A stretch of DNA of 64,000 nt from Tieghemostelium lacteum (Eukaryota; Evosea; Eumycetozoa; Dictyosteliales; Raperosteliaceae): the NCBI GenBank assembly GCA_001606155.1, contig LODT01000046.1, positions 103,113-167,112 of the forward strand. The letters run 5' to 3'. The position numbers and the translations under genes are program-made. The notes below the pieces were generated by a model. That model was not told the DNA's origin. It saw nothing but the letters and a program-made list of their open reading frames with translations, and did not search any database. Below, piece by piece: positions 1 through 8,158 of this stretch (its first letter is position 1; every line of letters starts with the position of its first letter).

Positions 1-926
1 ACAAAATGGAAAAGATGAACCTATATATAATGGAACAGATAAAGAAACTCTTTGGTTTGGTTTTAAATCTAAAAGTTCAATAATTGAATCACCTGTATTT
101 AATAATTGACTATGAGTATAGGCAACTAAATCTTGACCATTTTCTACCAATGTTGCAGTATCTGTTGATGAAACTTTAGTTTTTGATAATAAATCAGCAT
201 CCAATACAATATCTTTTAATAAATCAATACCTGGTTCTTGACGAGTTCCTGTTGAATAAATATATTTTAATGCTGGGAATCTACTATCTCTATGATATTC
301 ACTATATCTTACTAGTAAGATAAAAAAATTATTAATAAATATATAAACATTATCTTTTTGAGAGATTTTATATAAATATAGAAACATACTAGTTTTTAAA
401 TTTGGAAAATAATCACGAGCTTCTTCAATCATTATTCTTTGATTATTATCACCAATAATTAAAGTTTTTGCATTTGAAGATTTTAATTGTTCACCAATTT
501 GATCGAATGTATATTGTGGATTTAATGATACAAATTTTAAACCTGCTTTTGATGAGGCAATTTGTGAAATTACATATTCTGAACCTTGTGGTAAATTGGT
601 AAGAACAACTTCTTGTGGTTTCATATTACTTTCTACAAATCCACTTGCTAAACCTTTAACATTATGCTTTTATTATTATTAATAATGTGATTTTGAATAA
701 TTTGGATAAATAAAAACCTTACATTTAAATCTCTAAATGTTAATGTAAAATTATGATGATCAGGTACACCAATAGCATCAGAGTATTCATATTTATTGGT
801 AATTTGTTCTAATCTACTACCAATAGTTTCAACTGTATTTACTTGAAATTTACCCTTTTGAACTAAAGTTGAAGTAGAGTAATTTCTAATGATTTTACCA
901 ACAAGTCCTAATTTATTTGATATCAT
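1..926 (-). CDS. Acyl-CoA synthetase-like (AMP-binding) protein, N-terminal part
   Basis: Partial at the left edge. Start ATG is at 926; exons are 926-723, 666-390 and 311 to the edge, with introns 722-667 (GTAAGG donor) and 389-312 (GTATGT donor). The N-terminus (MISNKLGLVGKIIRNYSTST) is basic and Ser/Thr-rich, like a mitochondrial presequence. Next come elements of the ANL adenylate-forming family: a LTFRDLN block, a GLASGFVESN block, then LPQGSEYVISQIASSKAGL and a FVSLNPQYTFDQIGEQL stretch. Known family members ligate fatty or aryl acids to CoA using ATP. The usual phosphate-binding loop (TSGTTGxPKG) is not recognisable where it should precede THSQLLNTG; the sequence there is TDTATLVENGQDLVAY. 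The protein may therefore have lost adenylation activity. The C-terminal half is outside the window. Confidence 0.75.
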
Positions 927-1049
927 TGTTTATTAAAAATCAGAGAAAAAAAAGGAAAGGTGGGGGTAATGAAAAAAACAAATCTAAAAAAAAAAAAATT
1001 TTTTTTTTATTATTTTTGATTTACACTGAAGTTTCATTTTTTGTTTTTA
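927..1049. promoter_or_regulatory. Shared intergenic region of a divergent gene pair
   Basis: This 123-bp gap separates the start codons of the acyl-CoA-synthetase-like gene (minus) and the ZNHIT1 gene (plus). It holds A- and T-homopolymer runs, including an A-run followed by a T-run around 988-1009, as expected of a compact amoeba bidirectional promoter. No specific factor site is recognisable. Confidence 0.4.
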
Positions 1050-1451
1050 ATGGATATTGATTCTAATTATAAAAACTTTACAGAATCAGAAATTAAATAT
1101 TTAAATAGATTATCAATTGAAAATAGAATAGAACAATTAGAAAATGATAATGAATTTATAGATTTGATTGAAATTCAAAAATTTAGAGATTTTTTAAATA
1201 ATAATGAAACATTACAAGTAAATCAATCAATAACATTTAAAAGATTATTAGATCAATCATATTTAGATACATGGTCAAATCAAATACCAAATTTTAAAAC
1301 CACATTATCAAAGCCTAGTAAATTTCCTCCTAGATCATTATGTACAGTGTGTGGATATTTAGGTAGTTATTCTTGTAAAAATTGTCAATCTCGTTATTGT
1401 AGTATTAAATGTTTTTCTATACATCAAGAATTAAAATGTATTTGTAAATAA
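1050..1451 (+). CDS. znhit1: Zinc finger HIT domain protein (ZNHIT1/VPS71-like)
   Basis: Single exon, 133 aa. The ATG at 1050 is used because the reading frame upstream of it has only a TTG. The C-terminal 35 or so residues form a HIT-type zinc finger: CTVCGYLGSYSCKNC, then RYCSIKC and HQELKC, which supply the paired Cys and the His/Cys ligands. The position at the extreme C-terminus and the small size match ZNHIT1 (human about 154 aa). That protein is a subunit of the SRCAP/SWR1 complex that deposits H2A.Z. The N-terminal half is acidic and helical without another domain. The family call is firm; ZNHIT1 rather than another HIT protein is inferred from length and finger position. Confidence 0.85.
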   Translation: MDIDSNYKNFTESEIKYLNRLSIENRIEQLENDNEFIDLIEIQKFRDFLNNNETLQVNQSITFKRLLDQSYLDTWSNQIPNFKTTLSKPSKFPPRSLCTVCGYLGSYSCKNCQSRYCSIKCFSIHQELKCICK

Positions 1452-1484
1452 ATTAAATTAGAAAAAGATTCATTTCTCTAATAC

Positions 1485-2045
1485 TTATATAAATAATCCT
1501 TTATTATTATTATTATATTCTAATGAAGATATCGATATATATGGATTCATTGATTTTTCTTTTAATTTTTTTAATTCTCCTAATCCAATTCCATTATTAT
1601 TTCTATTATTATTATTATTATTATTTTTATCATTATTTAAAATTATAGATTCTAAATTTTTAATTTGTTCTTGTTGTAATTGTACAGTTGACTCTAAATC
1701 AGAAAAACGCTTATTTAGAGCTTCTTCTTTCTTTTGATCCTTTGCAGAGGATCTTTTATTTTCAATAATTAATAATCCCACTGCTACAGAAAGTAGGAAA
1801 ACTTCTGAAACCATTTCTGCACCTAAATCAATAGCTGCGTTTACATTTAACTCTACAGGTTTTCTAGTGGTATCACCTGTAAATTTGGAAAGTCTCAAAT
1901 CCAATTTGTACCAAATTCTTGCCATTTTTACAATATATCCATGAAATACTGGACTTTTACTGGCTTGAATCTTAATTTGTTTTGAAAATGGTTTTGCAAC
2001 ACTTTTTATAAATAATGATCCAACTTTTAATAATGGTAATACCAT
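1485..2045 (-). CDS. opa3: OPA3-like protein
   Basis: Single exon, 186 aa. It starts MVLPLLKVGSLFIKSVAKP and continues with the family-typical block of SKSPVFHGYIVKMARIWY, then LNVNAAIDLGAEMVSE and a hydrophobic segment FLLSVAVGLLIIE at about residues 83-95. A coiled coil follows (about 100-135), then an Asn run. OPA3 proteins are mitochondrial (and partly peroxisomal) membrane-associated proteins; human OPA3 is mutated in optic atrophy and 3-methylglutaconic aciduria, and the biochemical role is unclear. The N-terminal hydrophobic/basic stretch fits mitochondrial targeting. The gene is divergent from GPKOW across 115 bp containing a T-run. Confidence 0.88.
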   Translation of the reverse strand: MVLPLLKVGSLFIKSVAKPFSKQIKIQASKSPVFHGYIVKMARIWYKLDLRLSKFTGDTTRKPVELNVNAAIDLGAEMVSEVFLLSVAVGLLIIENKRSSAKDQKKEEALNKRFSDLESTVQLQQEQIKNLESIILNNDKNNNNNNNRNNNGIGLGELKKLKEKSMNPYISISSLEYNNNNKGLFI

Positions 2046-2160
2046 CCTGCGTTATTTTGTGTTATTCTTATCAATCACTCTTATTTTTCAATGTTCCAAA
2101 ATAAAAAAAAATCTCTTTTTTTTTTTTTTTTTAAAATGCAACATATATTTTTGTTGTTAA

Positions 2161-2541
2161 ATGAGCAACAAATTCCAAAATATTACAGATTCAACTAATC
2201 AAAAAAAATCCAATGGTTTAAGTTTTTCTATTAATAATAATAATAGTAATAGACAAAATATAGTATCTATAGTTATAGATAAAGAAGAGAGTAGTAATAG
2301 TAAAAAACGAAAAGAAATTGATTCAATTTCTGGTACAGTTTTTAAATCACAAAATGATACTATACCAATTCCTAATCAACCAAAAGTTATACCATATAAA
2401 GATCAATTAAATATTCATAATCAATCTAATAATAATAATATAGATGATAAAGTAATAGAAGAAGATGATCAATTAAAAACAAAAAAATTAAAATCATTGG
2501 AATTGAAAGATAAACAAGATAAAGATAATAATAATTATTTA

Positions 2542-2590
<49 letters not shown>

Positions 2591-3630
2591 TTAAAAAAGA
2601 AGAAGAAGAAAAAATTAGTTATGATCCAAATAAAAAAGGATTACAAAAATTAAAATCAAAAGTAATCAAAAATATAGAATCAATATCAAATGAACCATTA
2701 ATTTTAAAATTGGATGGTATTGATAATATTAGAGATGAAAATGAAAAATTTAAATTTGATTTATCATCAAGACCAGAGGAATCTAATGATTCAGATTATA
2801 GTGAAACTCCAATTGATATTTTTGGATTGGCAATGTTACGTGGTCAAGGTTGGGAACCTGGTAAACCAATTGGTAAAACTAATAAGGCCATTGTTGAACC
2901 TATACAATTTCAAAAATCTCAAGGTTATAGATTAGGTTTAGGTGTAAATTCTCCTTCACAAAAATCTCAACAACTTAATAGTAACAATAGTAATAATAGT
3001 ACAAAAGAACAACAAAACTATTTAAAAGAAGGTACAGAAGTTGTTATTATAAGTGGCTTTAATGAAGGTAATAAAGGTATAATTTTATCAAATAGTTTAA
3101 ATAGTAAAGGTCAAGTAACTGTACAATTAAATAATCAAAAAAAAGAACAAGTTTTAGTACAATTATCAGATTTACAAATTTTAAAATCTAAATTTGATAA
3201 AAAGGATAATAATCAAAATAATAATAATCAAAATAATAATAGTAGTAATAATAATGAAAAAAAAATTGAAACATGGTTATGTAAAAATTTAATTGTTAAA
3301 ATTATAAGTAAATCATTTCAAGATGGTAAATTTTATCAAAAGAAAGCTACAATTTTAAACGTTGATAGAGAATATGGTGATTGTCAATTACAATTGACTG
3401 ATGGCACCATTTTAAAAAATGTAAAGGAGAGATGGTTAGAAACTAGTATACCACCTGTTAGAGGTCAATTATCTGTTGTTTTGGGTCGTTATAAAGGTAA
3501 ATTGGGTTTATTATTGGAGAGAAAATCCTTTGGTAAAAGAGATATTGCTGTTGTTTTACTAAAGGATTATTCTGATCCTTTAGAATTTGAATTGGACGAT
3601 ATTTGTCAAATTGTTACAAATAACAAATAA
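2161..3630 (+). CDS. gpkow: G-patch and KOW domain protein (GPKOW/Spp2-like)
   Basis: Single exon, 489 aa. The order is: a low-complexity N-terminus with a charged region and a poly-Asn run (about residues 128-143); a G-patch-like segment at about 217-262 (FGLAMLRGQGWEPGKPIGKT, then GYRLGLG); a first KOW motif at about 290 (EGTEVVIISGFNEGNKGIIL); and a second KOW at about 430-455 (PPVRGQLSVVLGRYKGKLG). This matches GPKOW/T54/MOS2, the metazoan and plant relatives of yeast Spp2, which bind the spliceosomal helicase DHX16/Prp2. It is therefore probably nuclear and acts in splicing activation. The frame is intact despite the repeats. Confidence 0.9.
2542..2590 (+). repeat. AAT trinucleotide run (poly-Asn)
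   Basis: A near-perfect AAT run inside the GPKOW reading frame, encoding about 16 Asn. Such in-frame runs are typical of dictyostelid proteins and are likely to vary in length between strains. Confidence 0.9.
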
Positions 3631-3654
3631 CAAATAAATTTAGATAAGATCTTT

Positions 3655-4211
3655 TTAACTATTTGATGCTGGACTTTCTAAATTATATTTTACATTGGTA
3701 ATAATTACCATTTTTTTAATTTTATCAACTGGTATTTGTTCCCACTTTTTTTCATTTAAATTATTAATATTGGAATAATAGACAATGATATATCTTTAAT
3801 TAAAAATACATTCTAATGATTTTAAATTTTCAATATTTTGTAATAATTGTTCTCTTGTTATAATTGTACTTTGAATTTGAAGTTTTTCTACTATTATATT
3901 AGATTTATCATTTGCTAATTTTTCATTAATTTGTACTTTTAATCAATAAATAAATATAAAAATATATATATAGGTAAGCATTATATGTTAAAGTGTTTTT
4001 TTTTCAAATTTAACATACTTTCAACTGTAAAAGATATATCATTGTCTAATATTCCAATGTTTGGTTTTAATACATATCTAAGTGGTTGTGTTGTTAAAAA
4101 TTTAAATAGTACAATTTCATTTCCTATATTTATATTTTTGGTTAATGTTATGGAATTTTTTAATGTTCCTTCAAAATTTAGTTCTTTTTTATCTGTTACT
4201 ATATAGTTCAT
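3655..4211 (-). pseudogene. VAP-like (MSP-domain) gene, apparently frameshifted
   Basis: ATG at 4211 opens an MSP domain: ELNFEGTLKNSITLTKNINI, then TTQPLRYVLKPNIGILD and SFTVE. This matches VAMP-associated proteins, ER proteins that bind FFAT motifs at membrane contact sites. An intron 4018-3936 (GTATGT...AAAAG) joins exon 4211-4019 to a second exon that continues through KLQIQSTIITREQLL and ends at a stop at 3796-3798 (about 110 aa). Past that stop, another frame down to about 3655 encodes NNLNEKKWEQIPVDKIKKM and a short FNLES-like tail, which resembles the missing end of an MSP domain. No intron of normal size joins the two. No C-terminal membrane anchor is visible. Either the gene is broken or a short truncated product is made. 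Confidence 0.55.
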
Positions 4212-4319
4212 TGCCAAAGGTTATAAAAAACTGAAATTTTTTATCAAAATTAATATGAGACGCTTTTAGTCTCATGTTTAAATTAAACTTAGATATTTTT
4301 AAACTGCTTAATACTAAAT

Positions 4320-4425
4320 TTTAATAAAAATCTCAGTCTTTTACAGGTGAAGAATATATGCTCTTGTTCTTTATCTTTGCTGAATATGGGCATTTACTAC
4401 CATGCACTTTAGGCAAAAATGTAAG
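4320..4425 (-). mobile_element. Degenerate LINE reverse-transcriptase tail, copy 1
   Basis: The minus strand encodes LPKVHGSKCPY and, in another frame, EHIFFTCKRLRFLLKF. These match the better-preserved copy at 4662-4874 but with a frameshift between them. This is a broken fragment of the zinc-binding segment found C-terminal to the reverse transcriptase in some non-LTR retrotransposons. Its plus-strand sequence around 4332-4360 is clearly similar to 4742-4770. Confidence 0.6.
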
Positions 4426-4597
4426 AGATACAACTTTCTTAACTATAATTTAAGATATAAAAATGAACTAATTAACTATTTATTTATCATGATTTAATAA
4501 AGTATTGAATTTATAATAATATTTATGGTATTTAAAATAGGTAAGAAGTAATAAGATGGATATGGACATATCTACAAAAAAAAAAATTGTTTTTTGT

Positions 4598-4650
4598 TAA
4601 AGGCGTACCAATTGATACCCTTATTCCCAGACCCCTAACATGTAGGAGTT
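4598..4650 (+). repeat. Direct repeat, copy 1
   Basis: About 50 bp containing GGCGTACCAATTGATACCC and then CCCAGACCCCTAACATGTAGG. It recurs in the same orientation at 5059-5110 with one or two differences. It is more GC-rich than its surroundings and lies inside retroelement debris. Confidence 0.85.
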
Positions 4651-4661
4651 GGATCTAAAGT

Positions 4662-4874
4662 TTATTTATGTATTAGAATTTGTATTGTATTGATTTGGTT
4701 TAAAATTCTTTGGTTCCGTTGATAGTACTCTTTCTTTATGAATCCCAGTCTTTTACAGGTAAAGAATATGTGTTCTGACGTTTCTGTTTCCTTGCAGAAT
4801 GGACACACACTACCATGGACTTTTGGTAATGTCCGTATGTAGATATCTATCTTATAAGTACTTTGGTAAATCAA
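4662..4874 (-). mobile_element. LINE (TRE-like) reverse-transcriptase C-terminal zinc segment, fragment
   Basis: A frame of about 70 residues carries LPKVHGSVCPFC, then SEHIFFTCKRL. This C-x2-C...H-x4-C arrangement matches the zf-RVT-like segment at the end of ORF2 in some non-LTR retrotransposons. Dictyostelids carry tRNA-gene-targeted non-LTR elements (TREs), and a tRNA gene lies 1.8 kb away, so a TRE origin is a reasonable inference. Only the tail is present. Its N-terminal codons (YQSTYKIDIYIRT) lie in the left arm of the inverted repeat that begins at 4838. Confidence 0.65.
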
Positions 4875-5042
4875 AGGACTTTACTTGAATTATATTCCAA
4901 ATATCCAATAATCATAATAATAATATCTAAATCATCATTTATATAATAATTTAATAAAATACATTCATTCATTCAATATTTTCCATATACTAAATTATAC
5001 ATAAAGCACTTCATTATTTATTCATTATTCATAGTGTTTTAC
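4838..5042 (+). repeat. Inverted repeat, left arm (205 bp)
   Basis: This arm starts TGTAGATATCTATCTTATAA and ends AGTGTTTTAC. Its reverse complement occurs at 5300-5504 with the same overall length. The arms are almost identical except for small differences near 4968-4985, where short ATTC repeats differ. The 257-bp spacer contains the second copy of the direct repeat and the block shared with the tRNA-Leu locus. Confidence 0.88.
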
Positions 5043-5058
5043 ACGTATTAAAATTTTT

Positions 5059-5110
5059 GTTAAAGGCGTACCAATTGATACCCTTATGCCCAGACCCCTA
5101 ACATGTAGGA
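5059..5110 (+). repeat. Direct repeat, copy 2
   Basis: Second copy of the repeat at 4598-4650 (GGCGTACCAATTGATACCC ... CATGTAGGA), in the same orientation. It runs straight into the 5112-5247 block that is also found near tRNA-Leu. Confidence 0.85.
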
Positions 5111-5111
5111 A

Positions 5112-5247
5112 CATGTAAGAGATACAGTATTAACAGTTACGCTAAAAGGTCTTAAGATGATAGTCATCCATTCCTGACTACCTTTTATGTATACTTTTAT
5201 ACTAATCTATACTGTACTCTTGTGTAACTTGGTAAGGAGCATTCTTT
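5112..5247 (+). repeat. Dispersed block shared with tRNA-Leu locus
   Basis: About 135 bp, from ATGTAAGAGATACAGTATT to GGTAAGGAGCATTCT, recurs in reverse complement at 59154-59288 with only a few differences. Relative to the nearby tRNA gene, both copies lie upstream and point the same way. It is probably a terminal piece of a tRNA-targeted retroelement. No coding sequence is evident. Confidence 0.85.
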
Positions 5248-5299
5248 ACAAACACGTATGTATTAAAAAAAATCGCTTTTTTTTTTTTTTTTTTTTTTT

Positions 5300-5504
5300 G
5301 TAAAACACTATGAATAATGAATAAATAATGAAGTGCTTTATGTATAATTTAGTATATGGAAAAATATAGAATATTGAATGTATTTTATTAAATTATTATA
5401 TAAATGATGATTTAGATATTATTATTATGATTATTGGATATTTGGAATATAATTCAAGTAAAGTCCTTTGATTTACCAAAGTACTTATAAGATAGATATC
5501 TACA
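5300..5504 (-). repeat. Inverted repeat, right arm (205 bp)
   Basis: Reverse complement of 4838-5042, starting GTAAAACACTATGAATAATG just after a run of more than 20 T and ending GATAGATATCTACA. It stops two bases before the stop codon of the integrase fragment, so its outer edge is also the edge of the gypsy-derived sequence. Confidence 0.88.
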
Positions 5505-5505
5505 T

Positions 5506-6605
5506 TCACCCCCCCTTTGAAATGAGACTCTTCTTAAGAGAGGCTCCTACAGGTAATATAGGTTTAAAGACCGATGGAGTGGGAGTGGTGGTGAGTACCT
5601 TTTTTGGATCAAACGATGGAGTTTGATTTTTAGTCATATCATAGAGGAGTGGAAGAATGGGAGGACCGTTATAGTACTCCTGAGAATCGACAGGTTTTTT
5701 CTTATTCAATTTTTCAATTCTGTGTTTGAATGGTTTGATGTTTCTAACACTAACTTTCTTATTTGAATATGTTGAAGGAAGATTCAATTCAACTACTTCA
5801 TCTGAACAAACTCTAGTGATAACAAAAGGACCTTTCCAGTTGGGAATGAACTTATTTGTTTCATCTTCATCAGCAGGATGAAAATTCTTTACTAACACCA
5901 ATTGATCAACAGCATATCTTTGGAGCTTTTTCACTTGTTTGTTATATTGATTTTGTTGGATTTCTTTAGCGTATGCATAGAGAAAACGTAACACAGTATA
6001 GGATTCGTTGAAAACTAATTGAATATTTTCGACATAAGTTTTTTGATTTTTTACTTGGAGATTTGTGACAGGATTAGGAACAGTTAAATGAATTGGTAAT
6101 GTTGGATCTCTACCAAAAAGTATTTTGTAAGGAGACATTCCATAATTAGGAACGATGGTGGATCTAATGGCAAACAATACTACTGGTAGAAAAAATGACC
6201 AATTATAATGATTATTTTGAACATAGATCTTTAATAGTCTAATGATTATTTGGTTAAATCTCTCAGTGAGACCATCACATTGTGGATGATAAGGAGTAGT
6301 ACTCAACTTTTCAACCATAAACAGACGATTAACATCTTTAATAAGGTCAGAGAGAAATACTTTACCAAGATCAGAAACTATTTTCTTTGGAATGCCATAT
6401 CTAGAGATAATTTCTTTTACTAGAATATGAGCAGTAGTAATAGCATCAGCATTAACAGTAGCAAATGCCTCTACCCATTTAGAAAAGTAATCAGTAATGA
6501 CTAACATATATCTATTACCATTGGATTCTACAGAGATTGGACCAACATAATCAATACCAATCATTTCCCATGGAGCAGATATGATATCTTGGGTTTGTAC
6601 AAAAA
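5506..6605 (-). mobile_element. Ty3/gypsy-type retrotransposon integrase, truncated fragment
   Basis: An open frame runs from about 6605 to a stop at 5506 (352 residues from the internal Met at 6564). The integrase core is well preserved: APWEMIGIDYVGPI (first catalytic Asp), KKIVSDLGKVFLSDLI (second Asp) and TTPYHPQCDGLTERFNQ (catalytic Glu). The usual WSFFLPVVLFAIRS and MSPYKILFGRDP blocks follow, then a C-terminal region containing FIPNWKGPFVITRV. No gag, protease, RT or RNase H is present, so the copy is truncated. It ends about 45 bp upstream of tRNA-Arg. Dictyostelid gypsy-like elements such as DGLT-A are known to insert just upstream of tRNA genes, which fits. Confidence 0.85.
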
Positions 6606-6646
6606 ATCGCCTAGTGATTGAAATTCAAATTTTTGGCACACTATAT

Positions 6647-6718
6647 GGCTGTGTAGCACAGTGGAAGTGCGATTGGCTACGAACCAATAGGTCGCAGGTT
6701 CGAAACCTGCCTCAGTCG
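6647..6718 (+). tRNA. tRNA-Arg (anticodon ACG)
   Basis: A 72-nt cloverleaf can be drawn. Acceptor GGCTGTG pairs with CTCAGTC (one G-U and one U-U at positions 2 and 6). The D arm is GCAC/GTGC with loop AGTGGAA. The anticodon arm is ATTGG/CCAAT with loop CTACGAA, giving anticodon ACG. The variable loop is AGGTC and the T arm is GCAGG/CCTGC with loop TTCGAAA. The internal B box GGTTCGAAACC is intact and there is no intron. The gene reads CGU arginine codons after A34 deamination. It sits between the gypsy fragment and the downstream repeat, a typical landing site for dictyostelid retroelements. Confidence 0.9.
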
Positions 6719-6742
6719 ATACTATTGCCTTTTTGAAACCCG

Positions 6743-6820
6743 CCCTCTGAATTTTTGGTGTTTTGCTCCTGGAATGCCTAGTTATGCATTTATATGGTAA
6801 AAATACGAAATAGAAAAATT
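6743..6820 (+). repeat. tRNA-downstream conserved block, copy 1
   Basis: The block begins CCCTCTGAATTTTTGGTGT 25 nt past the end of tRNA-Arg. It continues with GGAATGC, TAGTTATG, ATTTATATGGTAAAAA and ACGAAATA. A closely similar block lies about 20 nt past the 3' end of tRNA-Leu (58910-58987, opposite strand), in the same orientation relative to the tRNA. It may be the end of a tRNA-targeted retroelement, a solo LTR, or a functional 3' flank. I see no coding sequence. Confidence 0.8.
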
Positions 6821-6954
6821 GGTTTGTTCTGTCGTTTAGTCTTTATATTTATCCAACACGCTAAAATTTTTTTTTTTTTTTAAACATATTAGTTGGTTAC
6901 TAATTTTAATGAACATTTGCCATAAATTAGAAACGCTAGTATTATTAATCAAAG

Positions 6955-7779
6955 ATGAGCCCTCCTACACCAAATATTAAAATAGACATAGATACAAAAA
7001 ATATAAAGGATATAAGTGTTAATAATAGATTAGTATCCGCAACATTTTACGTTAATATAACGTCTAATTATAGATGTGGAGAAATATTGAAGATAAATGG
7101 CAGGATAGGAAATGAAAACAAGTTTAGCAGATCCAAAAAAATATGTAATGATGTAATAATATATGGAGAAAAGGAACATATTATAGAGTTTAAATTCGAG
7201 ACTATTGTAGAGCATGATTCAATGATATGGATATTGGGAATAATAAATGATGAATTCTTCCGTATGGATATGATTTATATTTCTTTGGTAGATAATATTC
7301 TCAAATTAGAAAATATATTCTCTAGCATTGAAAGATCTATGGGAAATCCTTTTGTAAATTATCCAATGAATATTGAAAGAATATTAAGTATAGATACTTA
7401 TCCCAAAAATGTCAAAATAGATAACAATATAATATCTGGATTATTGTATTATTCTGTAAATTCTAGATATTCAGAAAGTAATGTAGAAATAGAGATGAGA
7501 GTAGGAATTGGTGATGATATGAGAAATTCCAAAATGCTGAAAAGAGCATTTATAAAGTGTAAAAAATATGTTGCAAAATGCGAATCAATTGCATTTAATT
7601 TGGAAATATTAGATAATATTACCATATGGATATTAGTTTTCAAAAAAGATGTTCTTAAATGCTATGATTATGTATACATAAATCTATCAAATATTAGTAA
7701 CAAAGTATCATTTGAATCAGAGGAAAAAAGATATGCAAGATTATCCAATTCCGATAATATTAATACATACTTTAGATAA
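6955..7779 (+). CDS. Orphan protein with two tandem ~110-aa repeats
   Basis: Single exon, 274 aa, no signal peptide or membrane segment. I do not recognise the family. Two halves align with each other: residues about 18-115 contain VSATFYVNITSNYRCGEILK ... MIWILGIINDEFFRMDMIYI, and residues about 140-245 contain ISGLLYYSVNSRYSESNVEI ... TIWILVFKKDVLKCYDYVYI. The alternating hydrophobic pattern and the repeated IWIL...Y.YI motif suggest two beta-sandwich domains arising by internal duplication. Codon use leans on ATA and AGA. The gene lies just past the tRNA-Arg/retroelement nest, so a recent or lineage-specific origin is plausible. Function unknown. Confidence 0.7.
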   Translation: MSPPTPNIKIDIDTKNIKDISVNNRLVSATFYVNITSNYRCGEILKINGRIGNENKFSRSKKICNDVIIYGEKEHIIEFKFETIVEHDSMIWILGIINDEFFRMDMIYISLVDNILKLENIFSSIERSMGNPFVNYPMNIERILSIDTYPKNVKIDNNIISGLLYYSVNSRYSESNVEIEMRVGIGDDMRNSKMLKRAFIKCKKYVAKCESIAFNLEILDNITIWILVFKKDVLKCYDYVYINLSNISNKVSFESEEKRYARLSNSDNINTYFR

Positions 7780-7924
7780 TCGATATGTTCGAATATATTA
7801 CTACACATACATTTTTATCATTTATTTAAAATGTGTTGTAAACAATTAAATTTATCCAAAAAAAAAAAAAAACTAGATATTCATTTTTAATAGAATAGAT
7901 ATTATTATTTATTATAGACAGCTT

Positions 7925-8112
7925 TAAAATCTTTGATTTTGGAAAAATACCATCCACGATTTTGGAGCAATGAGCATGAGATGTACAATGACTTGTGTAC
8001 GATTTCTCAGGTCGGTATTCACGTGCCCCGCAAATAATACACCCCAGTTTGTGTACTACCCCATGTCTGCCAGCATCAATACCATCTTTGATTGGATTTT
8101 TATTTTAAATAA
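7925..8112 (-). other. GC-richer Cys/His-rich coding remnant
   Basis: An open minus-strand frame reads NPIKDGIDAGRHGVVHK, LGCIICGAREYRPEKS and SHCTSHAHCSKIVDG. It has a C-x2-C pair followed by HC and HC pairs, which suggests a small zinc-binding module. The DNA (GCGGGGCACGTGAATACCG in minus sense) is far richer in GC than the neighbours. I see no start codon or upstream exon that I can join to it. It could be an exon of a lost gene or a transferred fragment. The frame runs on without a stop through an AT-rich tail to about 7855. Confidence 0.4.
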
Positions 8113-8158
8113 ATTGAAAAAATATATATTTTTAAACTGCTATAATAGATAATTTTAT

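Noticed and set aside
7970-8152. Plus-strand 60-codon frame
   Set aside because: The minus strand reads as a better protein with a Cys/His pattern; the plus frame has no motif.
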